From NCBI RefSeq assembly GCF_020809045.1, contig NZ_CP078079.1, positions 3,410,001 through 3,474,000 on the forward strand: a stretch of DNA of 64,000 nt, read 5' to 3'. Positions 43,526-57,110 of the stretch are shown one piece after another. The position numbers and the translations under genes are program-made. The stretch is from Pseudarthrobacter sp. L1SW. GTDB taxonomy: Bacteria > Actinomycetota > Actinomycetes > Actinomycetales > Micrococcaceae. Numbering within the stretch: the stretch's first letter is position 1; every line of letters begins with the position of its first letter. The notes beneath the pieces are model-generated. The model had not been told where the DNA came from. It searched no databases and worked only from the letters and a program-made list of their open reading frames with translations.

Positions 43526-44988
43526 TTCTGCACCTTCTCGAGTTCCCTGGCCTTGGACGTTTCCGCTTCCTGGGCAAGATCGGCCTGGAACTGTGCGTAG
43601 CGGGCCAGGTGGGCCGGGCGGCGGCGGATGGCAAGCCACGCCACGGCCAGGATGATGAACCAGACCGGCGTGACCAGCAGCGCCAGCAGGGTGTCCGGCT
43701 GCGTTGTCAGGGCCCAGAGGACGAAGCCAAAGAACGCGAACACCACCCACACCATCGGGACGCCGCCGGGCATCCGGTACTTGGATGACTCATGCAGGTG
43801 CGGGCGGCGGCGGCGGAACGCGATGTAGCTGGCCAGGATGATGGACCAGACGAACACGAAGCAGACGGCGGAGACGGTGGTCACCATGTCGAAGGCCTTA
43901 CCGATGTCCTGGCCCGCGTACATCAGCACCACGCCGGAGAGCAGCAGGACGCAGGAGAGGAAGAGGGCGTTCTGCGGGACCTTGCGGCGTGACAGGGCGC
44001 CGAACGCCGAGGGCGCGTCGCCCTCCTGGGCAAGCCCGTACACCATGCGGGAGGTGGAGTAGATGCCGGAGTTGGCCGAGGACATGGCGGAGCTGAGCAC
44101 CACCAGGTTCACCACAGTGGCTGCGGCGCCGAGGCCAGCCAGGGAGAACATGGCGATGAACGGGCTGTGGCCGGCCTGGAACTGGGTCCAGGGGGTGACG
44201 GACATCAGGACGATAAGGGCGCCCACGTAGAAGAGCAGCACGCGGATGGGGATGGAGTTGATGGCCTTGGGCAGGTTCTTCTCCGGGTCCTTGGCCTCGG
44301 CTGCGGTGGTGCCCACCAGCTCGATGCCCACAAACGCGAACACCGCAATCTGGAAGCCGGCCACAAAACCCATGAACTCGTTCGGGAACATGCCGCCGTG
44401 GTTCCACAGGTTCGTGAAGGTGGCAGGGCCGGCGTCGGACTGGAAGCCCGTCAAGATCATGAACATGCCCACGATGATCAGCGCCGCGATGGCGATGATC
44501 TTGATCAGCGCGAACCAGAACTCGGTTTCGCCGAACGCCTTCACGGTGACGAGGTTCAGGAGCAAGAGGATGGCCACGGTGGCCAGGCCCGGGATCCAGA
44601 GCGGCAACCCCGGCCAGAGCTCCTTGGAGTACCCGGCGATCGCGATGACGTCCGCGATGCCGGTGATCACCCAGCAGAACCAGTAGGTCCAGCCGGTGAA
44701 GAACCCGGCCCACGGGCCCAGGAGATCGGCCGCGAAGTCGCTGAAGGATTTGTAGTTCAGGTTGCTCAGCAGCAGTTCGCCCATGGCCCGCATGACGAAG
44801 AACAGCATGAAGCCGATGATCATGTAGACAAAGATGACGGACGGCCCGGCGGCGGAGATGGTCTTGCCGGAGCCCATGAACAGGCCTGTGCCGATTGCGC
44901 CGCCAATGGCGATCAGCTGGATGTGCCTGTTGCTGAGTTGCCGCTCGAGATGCGGCTCCTGGCGGGAAGTAGTGGATTTAGTGGTCAC
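43522..44988 (-). CDS. amino acid permease, CycA-like (glycine/D-serine/D-alanine)
   Basis: 488 residues, APC superfamily with twelve helices. RHIQLIAIGGAIGTGLFMGS and GWTYWFCWVITGIADVIAIA, with the helix-6 region AGFQIAVFAFVGIELVGTTA, place it with the CycA/GabP/AnsP group. The adjacent glycine-cleavage and serine-deaminase genes favour glycine or serine as substrate. Its start lies within the end of the upstream MetF-like gene (11-base overlap) and its stop overlaps purU. Confidence 0.85.
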   Translation of the reverse strand: MTTKSTTSRQEPHLERQLSNRHIQLIAIGGAIGTGLFMGSGKTISAAGPSVIFVYMIIGFMLFFVMRAMGELLLSNLNYKSFSDFAADLLGPWAGFFTGWTYWFCWVITGIADVIAIAGYSKELWPGLPLWIPGLATVAILLLLNLVTVKAFGETEFWFALIKIIAIAALIIVGMFMILTGFQSDAGPATFTNLWNHGGMFPNEFMGFVAGFQIAVFAFVGIELVGTTAAEAKDPEKNLPKAINSIPIRVLLFYVGALIVLMSVTPWTQFQAGHSPFIAMFSLAGLGAAATVVNLVVLSSAMSSANSGIYSTSRMVYGLAQEGDAPSAFGALSRRKVPQNALFLSCVLLLSGVVLMYAGQDIGKAFDMVTTVSAVCFVFVWSIILASYIAFRRRRPHLHESSKYRMPGGVPMVWVVFAFFGFVLWALTTQPDTLLALLVTPVWFIILAVAWLAIRRRPAHLARYAQFQADLAQEAETSKARELEKVQK

Positions 44989-45829
44989 GTGCTGCTCCTC
45001 GAATCAATGCTGGCTGGAGTGCTGCGGAAGGGGATGCCTGTTCCGGCGCTGTGTGGACGCCATAGTCCTGCGCCGAAGCAAGGCTGTTGAAGCTGTAAAG
45101 GTGGATGCCGGCGATGTTGTCCGGCTGTGTTTCCAGCCCGGTGATCAGGCTGCCTGGCGAGTAGCGGTCCCCGCTCAGAAGCTTGCGGGCCAGCGGGCCC
45201 TTGCGGCTGAGGAATTTCAGGGAACTTCCGACGCCGATCTGCGTGGCGAGTGCCACGAGCTTCGTCCGCGGGACGGATCCAGCCACGCCTGCCCACAGGG
45301 GCAGGCGTACGCCTTCGCGGCGCAAGAGTGCCGCGTAGTCATGGATTTTTCCCGCGTCGAAGCACATCTGGGTGACCACATGCGAGGCCAGGTGCTGCTT
45401 GGCCAGCAGTGCGTCCAGCAGGTCCAGGGGGCTGGCCAGCGGATGGCCCTCCGGGTAGCCGGCCACCCCGACCCGCATGGTCCCGCCGGTGTACTGGGCG
45501 ATGTCTTCCAGTACCGGAAGGGCGGAGTCGTAGGTGCCGGCGGGCTGTTTCCGGTCGCCGCCGATAACGAACACCTCACCGATGCCGCCGGCGTTGCAGC
45601 CACGGATGATCTCCGTGAGCTCGGCACGGCTGCGGATGCTGCGGGCGGCCAGGTGCGGGACCACGGTGTAGCCGAGGTCTGCAGCCTCCACCGCGGTGCG
45701 CATGGTCCGCTCGATGCCGTGGTGCGGCAGGCACGTGACGCTGAGCGTGGTGGTCCGGGGCACCAGGGCCTGGACCTGCTCAATGATTCCTTCGGAAGGG
45801 ATGATTTCGATTCTGATGGGGAACATCAT
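44978..45829 (-). CDS. methylenetetrahydrofolate reductase-like protein
   Basis: 283 residues, MTHFR TIM barrel: RIEIIPSEGIIEQVQAL, LSVTCLPHHGIERTMRTAVE, VFVIGGDRKQPAGTYDSALP, and FDAGKIHDYAALLRREGVRL with PLWAGVAGSV match MetF in order, though loop details differ from E. coli MetF. It would link methylene-THF from glycine cleavage to methyl-THF. Similar divergent MetF proteins occur in glycine, sarcosine and betaine gene clusters. Confidence 0.8.
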   Translation of the reverse strand: MMFPIRIEIIPSEGIIEQVQALVPRTTTLSVTCLPHHGIERTMRTAVEAADLGYTVVPHLAARSIRSRAELTEIIRGCNAGGIGEVFVIGGDRKQPAGTYDSALPVLEDIAQYTGGTMRVGVAGYPEGHPLASPLDLLDALLAKQHLASHVVTQMCFDAGKIHDYAALLRREGVRLPLWAGVAGSVPRTKLVALATQIGVGSSLKFLSRKGPLARKLLSGDRYSPGSLITGLETQPDNIAGIHLYSFNSLASAQDYGVHTAPEQASPSAALQPALIRGAARDH

Positions 45830-45888
45830 TGGTCCTGTCTATGCATCAGGTTTCTTTGGGTGTCAGCTCTTCGTTGCGGCTGGGACCC

Positions 45889-46908
45889 TCAGGCCGTGGC
45901 GGCGAGCAGTGAGCTGGCTTCCTGGCGGGTGGTGCCGGAGTCCTGGATGCCGTCGGCGATGTGGGCGAGTTCGGCGGGGATGTCGCGGCCCTTCTTGCGC
46001 ATGGCGGTGGCCCAGAGCCGGCCGGCGCGGTAGGAGGAGCGGACCAGCGGCCCGGACATAACACCCAGGAAGCCGATTTCGTTGGCTTCGTCCTGGAGGT
46101 CCACGAATTCCTGCGGCTTGACCCAGCGGTCCACCGGCAGGTGCCGCTCGGACGGGCGCAGGTACTGGGTGATGGTGATCAGGTCGCACCCGGCCTCGTG
46201 CAGGTCCCGGAGCGCTTCGGAGATCTCCTCGCGGGTTTCGCCCATGCCCAGGATCAGGTTGGACTTGGTCACCATGCTCAGGTTCCTGCCCTGCGTGATC
46301 ACGTCCAGGGACCGGTCGTAGCGGAACGCGGGCCGGATCCGCTTGAAGATCCTGGGCACGGTTTCGACGTTGTGCGCGAACACCTCGGGCCTGGAATCGC
46401 AGATCGCGGCGATGTGTTCGGGTTTGCCGGAGAAGTCCGGGATCAGCAGCTCCACCCCGGTGCCGGGGTTCAGCTCATGGATCTTTCGGACCGTTTCGGC
46501 GTACAGCCACACGCCCTCGTCGGCGAGGTCGTCCCGGGCCACGCCGGTGACGGTGGCGTAGCGCAGCTGCATGGCCTGCACGGAGCGGGCCACCTTGGTG
46601 GGTTCGAACATGTCCACCGGCGAGGGTTTGCCGGTATCGATCTGGCAGAAGTCACACCGGCGCGTGCACTCGGACCCGCCGATCAGGAAGGTGGCTTCCT
46701 TGTCCTCCCAGCACTCGAAAATGTTGGGGCAGCCGGCCTCCTCGCACACCGTGTGCAGGCCCTCTTTCTTGACCAGGTTCTTGAGCTGGACGAACTCCGG
46801 GCCCATCTGGACCTTGGCCTTGATCCAGTCCGGCTTCCGCTCCACCGGGACAGCGGAATTGCGCTGTTCAACGCGCAAAAGCTTCCGGCCTTCAGGTGCC
46901 AATGTCAT
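45889..46908 (-). CDS. lipA: lipoyl synthase
   Basis: 339 residues. Auxiliary cluster motif [13 protein letters not shown] (about residues 55-67) and radical-SAM motif CTRRCDFC (about 81-88) are intact, and the C-terminal RSSYRAG carries the conserved serine. It inserts sulfur into octanoyl groups of lipoyl domains. Its place between sdaA and the MetF-like gene, away from any lipB in view, suggests co-expression with the lipoyl protein GcvH of the same unit. Confidence 0.94.
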   Translation of the reverse strand: MTLAPEGRKLLRVEQRNSAVPVERKPDWIKAKVQMGPEFVQLKNLVKKEGLHTVCEEAGCPNIFECWEDKEATFLIGGSECTRRCDFCQIDTGKPSPVDMFEPTKVARSVQAMQLRYATVTGVARDDLADEGVWLYAETVRKIHELNPGTGVELLIPDFSGKPEHIAAICDSRPEVFAHNVETVPRIFKRIRPAFRYDRSLDVITQGRNLSMVTKSNLILGMGETREEISEALRDLHEAGCDLITITQYLRPSERHLPVDRWVKPQEFVDLQDEANEIGFLGVMSGPLVRSSYRAGRLWATAMRKKGRDIPAELAHIADGIQDSGTTRQEASSLLAATA

Positions 46909-46921
46909 TTCTGTACTTCCC

Positions 46922-48364
46922 TTAGCATTCGACGACGTTGACGGCGAGGCCGCCCATGGCCGTTTCCTTGTATTTGGAGCTCATGTCCTTGCCGGTCTCG
47001 CGCATGGTCACAATGACCTCATCGAGGGAGACCCGGTGCGAGCCGTCGCCCCAGAGCGCCATCTTCGCCGCGTTGATGGCCTTCGCCGCGGCGATCGCGT
47101 TCCGTTCAATGCACGGGACCTGGACCAGCCCGCCGATCGGATCACACGTCAAACCCAGGTTGTGCTCCATCGCGATCTCCGCCGCGTTCTCCACCTGCGC
47201 CGGGGAACCACCCATCACCTCCGCCAGGCCCGCGGCCGCCATCGACGACGCCGACCCCACCTCGCCCTGGCAGCCCACCTCAGCCCCCGAGATCGACGCC
47301 TGCTCCTTGTACAGCACCCCCACGGCGCCGGCGGCGAGCAGGAACTTCACCACCACATCGTCCCGGTCCTCCTGGGACGCGTTCTCCATCCCCGGCGCGA
47401 AATGCAGCGCGTAGTACAGCACCGCCGGGATGATCCCCGCCGCACCGTTCGTCGGCGCCGTGACCACCCGGCCGCCCGAGGCATTCTCCTCATTCACCGC
47501 CAGGGCAATCAAATTAACCCACTCCTGCCAATACTTCGGGTCATGGAACTCCCCCGAGCCGGCGCCGGCGTCGCTTCCCGCGCCGCCGCCGCGGGCGCTT
47601 TCCTTCCGCAACCGGTCGTACCAGTCCGGGGCACGGCGGCGGACCTTCAACCCGCCCGGCAGCACCCCCTCACGCTTCAGGGACGTGGCCACGCAGCCCT
47701 CCATAACGGAGTAAATATGCAGCAGGCCTTCCCGGATTTCCTCAGGGGTCCGGCTGTCCTCCTCGTTGACCCGCATCACCTCACTGATGCCCAAGCCGGT
47801 GTCCCGGCAGTGCTCCAGCAGCTCCGCGGCGGTCCGGAACGGCAACGGCAGCTCCTTCTTGGACTCCTCCAACTCCTGCAGCGCCGCGTCCTCCTCACCC
47901 TCACGGACAATGAAACCGCCACCCACCGAAAAGAATGTGGCGGTGTGCAGGACGTCGCCGCCGGCGTCGGACACCGTAAACGTCATCCCGTTCGTATGCC
48001 GCGGCAGGACCGTCAACGGCCGCAGCACCATGTCCTTCACCCCATACGGCAACGCCACCGCACCGGCCAGCTGCAACATCCCGGTCCCGGCGATCGAGGC
48101 CAGCCGCTCCTCCACCTCGTCCGGCAGGATCAGCTCCGGGTGGTAGCCCTCCAGCCCCAGCAGGATCGCGGTCATCGTCCCGTGTCCATGACCGGTCGCC
48201 GCCAGCGACCCATAAAGATCCACCCGCAACGACGCCACATCAGCAAGCCTCCCGGAACCCTTGAGCTCCTCCGCAAAAACAGCAGCAGCCCGCATCGGCC
48301 CCACAGTATGAGAAGAAGAAGGCCCAATCCCGATGCTAAACAGATCAAAGACTCCAACAGCCAT
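46922..48364 (-). CDS. sdaA: L-serine ammonia-lyase, iron-sulfur type
   Basis: 480 residues, single-chain type. The start [20 protein letters not shown] is the family hallmark. Cluster cysteines are in [20 protein letters not shown] and at the extreme C-terminus (VVEC). Converts L-serine to pyruvate and ammonia. It lies 13 bases before lipA. The 281-base gap upstream (to glyA) is long for an operon and structured, so it may have its own promoter. Confidence 0.94.
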   Translation of the reverse strand: MAVGVFDLFSIGIGPSSSHTVGPMRAAAVFAEELKGSGRLADVASLRVDLYGSLAATGHGHGTMTAILLGLEGYHPELILPDEVEERLASIAGTGMLQLAGAVALPYGVKDMVLRPLTVLPRHTNGMTFTVSDAGGDVLHTATFFSVGGGFIVREGEEDAALQELEESKKELPLPFRTAAELLEHCRDTGLGISEVMRVNEEDSRTPEEIREGLLHIYSVMEGCVATSLKREGVLPGGLKVRRRAPDWYDRLRKESARGGGAGSDAGAGSGEFHDPKYWQEWVNLIALAVNEENASGGRVVTAPTNGAAGIIPAVLYYALHFAPGMENASQEDRDDVVVKFLLAAGAVGVLYKEQASISGAEVGCQGEVGSASSMAAAGLAEVMGGSPAQVENAAEIAMEHNLGLTCDPIGGLVQVPCIERNAIAAAKAINAAKMALWGDGSHRVSLDEVIVTMRETGKDMSSKYKETAMGGLAVNVVEC

Positions 48365-48645
48365 GTGCTTGGTTCCTAACTAGAAAGTTCGTGTCGGGGT
48401 TGGGTGCGCCTGGCCGAATTCCTCCGCGTGCTCGGTCGCGAAGACGTCCGCTGCGCGGACGTGACGCTCCCTTAGACGCACGTCTCCGGAATCCGCCCAG
48501 TCGTCAAGGCCGCCCACCTAAGCGAGGGACCTCGCGAGCGTCAGCGGAGCCGGACTTTTCGAAAGCGTGCGTCAGAGGCGAGGAACGAGCCAGCACGCGT
48601 GAAAATGTCTGGTCCGCCGACGCGGACGCAACCAGGGTGAAGCAC
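48365..48645 (-). other. structured gap between glyA and sdaA
   Basis: No believable gene. It holds two perfect short hairpins: ACGTCCGC/GCGGACGT with a 3-nt loop at 48444-48462, and GCGAGG/CCTCGC at 48532-48545, plus repeated CTCGC and GACGC motifs on the minus strand. It should be transcribed as the sdaA leader if the genes are one unit. No riboswitch class is recognised. Confidence 0.45.
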
Positions 48646-49967
<1,322 letters not shown>

Positions 49968-49971
<4 letters not shown>

Positions 49972-50351
49972 AGTTCGCCGCCGTTGGCTGCCGCGTACTC
50001 CTCAGCGGACATCAGCGGACCCTCGTCGATGACGGCGACTTTGAAGAGCCAGCCGGCGCCGTAGGGATCGTTGTTGATCAGGGCGGGGTCGGAGACCACT
50101 TCGTCGTTGATCTCCACAACTTCGCCGGTGACGGGAGCGTAGAGGTCGGAGACGGACTTGGTGGACTCCACCTCGCCGCAGGTCTCCCCCGCGGTCACCG
50201 TGGAACCGACCTCGGGCAGGTCCACGTAGACGATGTCGCCCAGGGCTTCGGCGGCGACGGCGGAGATGCCGATGTTGGCGGGGCCGGATCCGTCAGCAGC
50301 AACCCATTCGTGCTCGGCGGAGTACTTGAGTTCAGCAACAACTTTTGCCAT
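49968..50351 (-). CDS. gcvH: glycine cleavage system H protein
   Basis: 127 residues. The lipoylation site is the Lys in [20 protein letters not shown] (about residue 64). It shuttles the aminomethyl group between P, T and L proteins. No L-protein (lipoamide dehydrogenase) gene is in the unit. TAAGGAATT lies before the ATG. A 32-bp tandem repeat fills the gap to gcvT. Confidence 0.95.
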
Positions 50352-50380
50352 GTGTAATTCCTTAGGTTCGTAAGTGAAAA

Positions 50381-50457
50381 GTGAGAGAGCGTCTGGAGAA
50401 AAGACGCATCAAGTGAGAGAGCGTCTGGAGAAAACGCGCATCGAGTGAGAGAGCGTT
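50381..50457. repeat. 32-bp tandem repeat between gcvT and gcvH
   Basis: Units beginning GTGAGAGAGCGTCTGGAGAA start at 50381, 50413 and 50445. The first two are full (32 bp, differing in a few bases near the end) and the third is cut after 12 bases by the gcvT stop codon. The unit lies within the transcribed spacer. Confidence 0.85.
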
Positions 50458-51589
50458 ACTTCTGGCGCTTGTAGAACGGGAGGGCCACTACTTCGAAGGG
50501 CTCAGGCTTGCCGCGGAGGTCGATGTCCAGGGCGGTGCCGGGTTCGGAGTGTTCGACGTCGACGTAGGCCAGGGCGATCGGGTAACCGAGGGTGGGTGAA
50601 GGCTGGCCGGAGGTCACCTCGCCCACGACGTTGCCGTCCTTGAGGACGGGGTAGTGGCTGCGGCCGGCGCGGCGGCCCAGTCCCTTGAGGCCCACGAGCT
50701 TGCGGCCGGAGGTTGAGCCTGCACCGAGTGCTTTGAGCTCGGCGAGGACTGCCTTGCCCACGAAGTCCGATTCCTTGGCCAGCGAAACCACCGGGCCCAG
50801 GCCAGCGGCGTACGGGTTGCCTTCACGGGAGAGCTCATTGCCGTACAGGGGCATTCCGGCTTCGAGGCGCAGCGAGTCGCGGCAGGCCAGGCCGGCGGGG
50901 ATGAGGCCGTGGCCGGCGCCAACTTCCAGGAGGGCCTCCCAGAGGCCGGCGGCGTCCTCGTTGGGGATGTAGATTTCGAAGCCGTCCTCGCCGGTGTAGC
51001 CGGTGCGGGCCAGCAGCAGGTCCTGGACAGCTCCGTTGACGGTGATCCCTACCTCAACCGCGGCATAGTACTTCAGCTCAGTCACCAGCGGGTGCTGTTC
51101 GGCGGGAACCAGCGTCAGCAGGATGGCCTCGGCGTTCGGGCCCTGCACGGCGATCAGGGAGGTCTCGGCGGACACGTCGTCAACAACAACGTCGAAGCCG
51201 GCAGCACGCTCAGCCAACGCCGCGGCAACAACGGCGGCATTGCCCGCGTTGGGGACCACCAGGTACTTCTGTTCGCTACGGCGGTAGGAGATCAGGTCAT
51301 CGATGATCCCGCCGTCTTCCTGGCAGATCAGCGAGTACTTGGCCTTGCCCACGGCCACAGCGGACAGCTTTCCGGCCAGGGCGTAGTCCAGGAAGGCCGC
51401 GGCGTCCGGGCCGGTGACCCAGACTTCGCCCATGTGGGAGAGGTCGAACAGGCCTGCGGCGTTGCGGACTGCGTGGTGCTCAGCCAGCTCGGAGCTGTAT
51501 TTCAGGGGCATCTGCCAGCCGCCGAAGTCGGTGAAGGAGGCGCCGGCAATCTTGTGCTGCTCGTAGAGCGCGGTGTAGTTCTCAGTCAT
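50456..51589 (-). CDS. gcvT: glycine cleavage system T protein (aminomethyltransferase)
   Basis: 377 residues from ATG 51589; a longer upstream frame overlaps gcvP and is rejected. FTDFGGWQMPLKYSSELAEH, GLFDLSHMGEVWVTGPDA, DDLISYRR and ARTGYTGEDGFEIYIPNEDA match GcvT throughout. Transfers the aminomethyl carbon to THF and releases ammonia. It follows gcvP after 10 bases. Confidence 0.95.
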   Translation of the reverse strand: MTENYTALYEQHKIAGASFTDFGGWQMPLKYSSELAEHHAVRNAAGLFDLSHMGEVWVTGPDAAAFLDYALAGKLSAVAVGKAKYSLICQEDGGIIDDLISYRRSEQKYLVVPNAGNAAVVAAALAERAAGFDVVVDDVSAETSLIAVQGPNAEAILLTLVPAEQHPLVTELKYYAAVEVGITVNGAVQDLLLARTGYTGEDGFEIYIPNEDAAGLWEALLEVGAGHGLIPAGLACRDSLRLEAGMPLYGNELSREGNPYAAGLGPVVSLAKESDFVGKAVLAELKALGAGSTSGRKLVGLKGLGRRAGRSHYPVLKDGNVVGEVTSGQPSPTLGYPIALAYVDVEHSEPGTALDIDLRGKPEPFEVVALPFYKRQK

Positions 51590-51599
51590 CACGGAATCC

Positions 51600-54452
<2,853 letters not shown>

Positions 54453-54499
54453 GAGAGGAACTCCATAATTCAGGTGGCGAAGGGTGCCACTTTGATTCG

Positions 54500-54705
54500 G
54501 GTTCCTCCCCGCTCTGTATTGGACCTGAGAGTTTTGCATTGCCCTGCTGTTCAGCGGGGCGCCACTTGCACCGTCGGTGAGCCCGGTTGCCCGGACTGCT
54601 TTCCAGAGTTGCCTTGCCGCGGCGGTACGTGGGCCTGAGAGATTCCTGGGGAGGATTTGCTCCTACGGCGCCTGCAGAACGTACCGGCAGGACTCTCCCG
54701 CCGCA
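54500..54705 (-). promoter_or_regulatory. tandem glycine riboswitch
   Basis: On the minus strand two glycine aptamers follow one another. The first opens GCGGGAGAGTCCTG (from 54704) and closes with the conserved GGAATCTCTCAGG. The second runs through GACGGTGCAAGTGGCGCC to AAAACTCTCAGGTCC and ends about 50 bases before gcvP. Tandem aptamers of this class switch gcv operons on when glycine is plentiful, which fits a catabolic unit. Confidence 0.92.
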
Positions 54706-54796
54706 GATCATAAGCACGTGCCACTGGTGGGTGACACGGCTCACACCTTACAGGGTCACGGGGCGGGATGCAAAATCCGCGTCCCTCCAAGGCGGA

Positions 54797-54829
54797 CGCA
54801 CGACGGCGGGACGCGCCCGCCGTCGTGCG
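54797..54829. repeat. intergenic hairpin family, copy 6 (variant)
   Basis: CGCACGACGGCGGG and its complement (14 bp) with a 5-nt loop. The outer stem is altered, but the ACGACGGCGGG core is shared and its position next to the C of the outer stem is compensated (CGCA/TGCG). Sits 13 bases past the stop of the AHSA1-type gene at 54842. Confidence 0.75.
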
Positions 54830-54841
54830 CTTGCCAAAGCG

Positions 54842-55249
54842 TCAGGAGACGCCGGCGAGGACCCCGTCGATCCGCGCCAGCAGTCCGGGCCACCCGCTGC
54901 CCATGCCTTCAATGGCCTGCTTGCCCAAGGGGGTGTCGAGGCGGAATCCGGCGTGTTCGTGGTGGAGTACCGTGCCGCCGTCGACCGGCTCGAGCCGCCA
55001 GGTGATGGTGGTGTCAAGCACGCCCTCCGAGAAGAGGAAGCTAATGGATTTGCCGGGGTCGGCGCCGAGGACCTCGCACTGCTGCTGGCCCCAGGAGCCC
55101 ATGTCCAAGGTGAAGCGGTGGCCCACAACCGGCGCGATATCGCCAGGCGCCCACCAGCGGGCCAGCAGTCCGGGGGTGGTCAGCACGGCCCAGACAGATT
55201 CCGCGGGGTGCGCGAAGCGGCGTTCGAGCCGGATGGCGTTCTCGGTCAT
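54842..55249 (-). CDS. SRPBCC/AHSA1 domain protein
   Basis: 135 residues from ATG 55249 after GAGGAGAAA. IRLERRFAHPAESVWAVLTT, LLARWWAPGDIAPVVG and TTITWRLEPVDGGTVLHHEH mark an AHSA1-like START fold, a hydrophobic-ligand pocket protein. No ArsR partner is adjacent, unlike the other AHSA1 gene in this window. Confidence 0.8.
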   Translation of the reverse strand: MTENAIRLERRFAHPAESVWAVLTTPGLLARWWAPGDIAPVVGHRFTLDMGSWGQQQCEVLGADPGKSISFLFSEGVLDTTITWRLEPVDGGTVLHHEHAGFRLDTPLGKQAIEGMGSGWPGLLARIDGVLAGVS

Positions 55250-55312
55250 GACGGTTTCTCCTCGTCCAGAAGTTCTGCCAGCGCGTCGAGGCACCGGTTC
55301 CCATGTGCCTAT

Positions 55313-55611
55313 TTAGGGGGCGGCCCTTTTGCCGATCCGATAACCAGCCCAGAACGCCAGCACCAGCAGCCCGACTCCGGCGACGGCCAGCCCGATTTGT
55401 GTTCCTTGGGTCACGAAGGCGATGCCGTTTCCGCTGAACAGTTGATTGCTCAGGGGCGCGTAGGCGAACCAGCCAAAGCTTGCGTTCGCGTTGCTCCATG
55501 CGACGAGGCAGCCCACATTACCGCTGCCAGGCCTGCAATGGGCACGATGGCGGCAAGCAGGCTGGCAGAGTGCGGTGATTTGCGGCTTTCAGATGTGTTG
55601 GTGTCCCCCAT
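55313..55611 (-). pseudogene. small two-helix membrane protein split by a frameshift
   Basis: The N-terminal part MGDTNTSESRKSPHSASLLA with a hydrophobic helix starts at 55611 behind a TAGACT box (7 nt). Near 55517 the frame changes. The C-terminal part VGCLVAWSNANASFGWFAYA and a second helix (IGLAVAGVGLLVLAFWAGY) then read on to a TAA at 55313. Together they give about 99 residues with two membrane segments, a natural small protein. Either half alone ends badly. One base lost or two gained in GCGGTAATGTGGG would explain it. Confidence 0.62.
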
Positions 55612-55691
55612 GCAGGCGAGTCTAGCCGGGCTGCCCACGGCATCCATCCCGGGGCAAGACAGGCTCAGCCCGCCGGGTTTAGGCTGGGCGG

Positions 55692-56051
55692 ATGTTGACC
55701 ATCGGCAGCACAGTCCTCGGCGTCAACGACGTCGCCCGCTCAACCGCCTTTTGGCACGCCGCCCTCGGCTACGTCCCGCAGGAGCCCGGCGACGAAACCT
55801 GGGTGATCCTGGTGCCGGCATCCGGCCATGGAGCGCAGCTTGCCCTCATGCTGAGCGAGACGCCGGTCCAGGAGCACCCCCGCATCCACCTGGATTTGTA
55901 TGCCGACGACCAGGACGCCGAGGTGGAACGGCTGGTTTCACTCGGCGCCCGGCGCGTCGACTGGGACCTCTACCCGGAGGACCCCGACTTCGTGGTCCTC
56001 GCCGACCCGGACGGTAACCGGTTCTGCGTCGTCGACAAGAGTCCGCGGTAG
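55692..56051 (+). CDS. VOC-family (glyoxalase/bleomycin-resistance-like) protein
   Basis: 119 residues. VLGVNDVARSTAFWHAALGY and IHLDLYADDQDAEVERLVSL, with a final FVVLADPDGNRFCVVD, are classic VOC features. Function unknown. A TAGGCT box 6 nt before the ATG with no ribosome site fits leaderless expression. Confidence 0.82.
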   Translation: MLTIGSTVLGVNDVARSTAFWHAALGYVPQEPGDETWVILVPASGHGAQLALMLSETPVQEHPRIHLDLYADDQDAEVERLVSLGARRVDWDLYPEDPDFVVLADPDGNRFCVVDKSPR

Positions 56052-56102
56052 CACCGGAGCCTCTACCCACACCGGATCGGCGCAGCTGCCGGGACGCTTA
56101 CA

Positions 56103-56118
56103 ATTCAAGTATGTGAAC
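56103..56118 (+). promoter_or_regulatory. IclR-type operator candidate 1 (own promoter)
   Basis: ATTCAAGTATGTGAAC aligns base for base with the two sites upstream of the transporter gene (RTTCA-N6-TGAAC pattern). It is 49 bases before the regulator start, as expected for autoregulation. Confidence 0.5.
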
Positions 56119-56166
56119 TGTGGGCATTAGCTTTATGCCCCTCGAGCCCTCACTGGGGAGTAGAAG

Positions 56167-57009
56167 ATGGCCGAAGACCGCGGGAATCCGACAGTCAAGT
56201 CGGCGGACCGGGCCCTGACCGTGGTCGAATTCGTCGCCGGTAAGGGCTCCGCCAGCTTCACGGAAATTCTAGAAGGGCTGAGCCTGCCGCGTTCGAGCGC
56301 ACACGGGCTGCTCAATACCCTCTGCGCCGCGGGCTGGCTCGACCACAACAGCGCTAACAAGCAATACTCACTGGGGTTGCGCGCCTGGCAGGTAGGCCAG
56401 CTCTACACCGGCCACCAGACCTTGGCCAACGTGGCCAAGCCGGTCATGGACCGGCTCTCGGCGTCACTGGGCGAAACCGTGCAGCTTGCGCTCCTTGATG
56501 GAGTTGAAAACGTCTATATCGCGATCAGCCAGGCCCCGGGCGGCATGCGCCTCGGCTCATCCGTAGGCATGCGTCTGCTGGCTCATGCAACCGGGATTGG
56601 CAAGGCCCTCCTGAGCATGCTTGAACCCGAGGAAGCCGAACGGCGCCTTGAGTCCGTTGCGCTGCCCAGGCTCACCGAAAAGACGGTAACGGACATTGGA
56701 GCCCTCAAGTCGCTGGTGACCCAGGCCAAAGGTGCCGGGTTTGCCCTTGACGACGAGGAGTACCTGGAGGGCTGCCGCTGCGTGGCCGTTCCCCTGACCA
56801 GCAAGGCGGGGGGCGGAATGTACGCTGCGCTCTCCGTGACCATGCCGACGGCAAGGACCGACGCCGGGTGGCCCGGAAACATACTCAGCCCGCTGGTCGC
56901 CGCGGCTCAGGAGATCCGCGCCCTCCTTGGTGTACGGGAACCAGATCTAACCATTCCCGCTGAACGCAACTCGGACAACCCGCGCAACATTTCCGCCCGT
57001 TCCGCGTAG
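56167..57009 (+). CDS. IclR-family regulator of the rhamnonate operon
   Basis: 280 residues. The N-terminal winged helix (VKSADRALTVVEFVAGKGSA, ILEGLSLPRSSAHGLLNTLC) is followed by an IclR effector domain (VKSLVTQAKGAGFALDDEEY-like region and GCRCVAVPLTSKAGGGMYAA). E. coli RhmR (YfaX), which controls the rhmDTA genes, is of the same family. It precedes the operon in the same orientation, with paired operator-like sites between. Effector probably L-rhamnonate or its dehydration product. Confidence 0.85.
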   Translation: MAEDRGNPTVKSADRALTVVEFVAGKGSASFTEILEGLSLPRSSAHGLLNTLCAAGWLDHNSANKQYSLGLRAWQVGQLYTGHQTLANVAKPVMDRLSASLGETVQLALLDGVENVYIAISQAPGGMRLGSSVGMRLLAHATGIGKALLSMLEPEEAERRLESVALPRLTEKTVTDIGALKSLVTQAKGAGFALDDEEYLEGCRCVAVPLTSKAGGGMYAALSVTMPTARTDAGWPGNILSPLVAAAQEIRALLGVREPDLTIPAERNSDNPRNISARSA

Positions 57010-57058
57010 CACCGCGCCATGCTTGCACCCCTCTGTGAGCTGTGCCATACTCAGGCTT

Positions 57059-57094
57059 GTTCACATTCGTGAACACTATTTCATATTCATGAAC
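57059..57094 (+). promoter_or_regulatory. tandem IclR-type operators before the transporter gene
   Basis: GTTCACATTCGTGAAC (57059-57074) and TTTCATATTCATGAAC (57079-57094) are both palindromic about the same ATTC centre, with centres exactly 20 bp apart (two helical turns). The second ends 16 bases before the transporter start. Confidence 0.65.
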
Positions 57095-57110
57095 TCAATG
57101 AGGAGTTAGT

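Noticed and set aside
46571..48379. 602-codon plus-strand frame opposite sdaA and part of lipA
   Set aside because: Arg/His/Gly/Pro-rich product without any fold-like pattern, opposite two well-supported genes.
50381..50457. CRISPR-like array
   Set aside because: Only 2.4 units, no unique spacers between them (the repeat is contiguous) and no cas genes.
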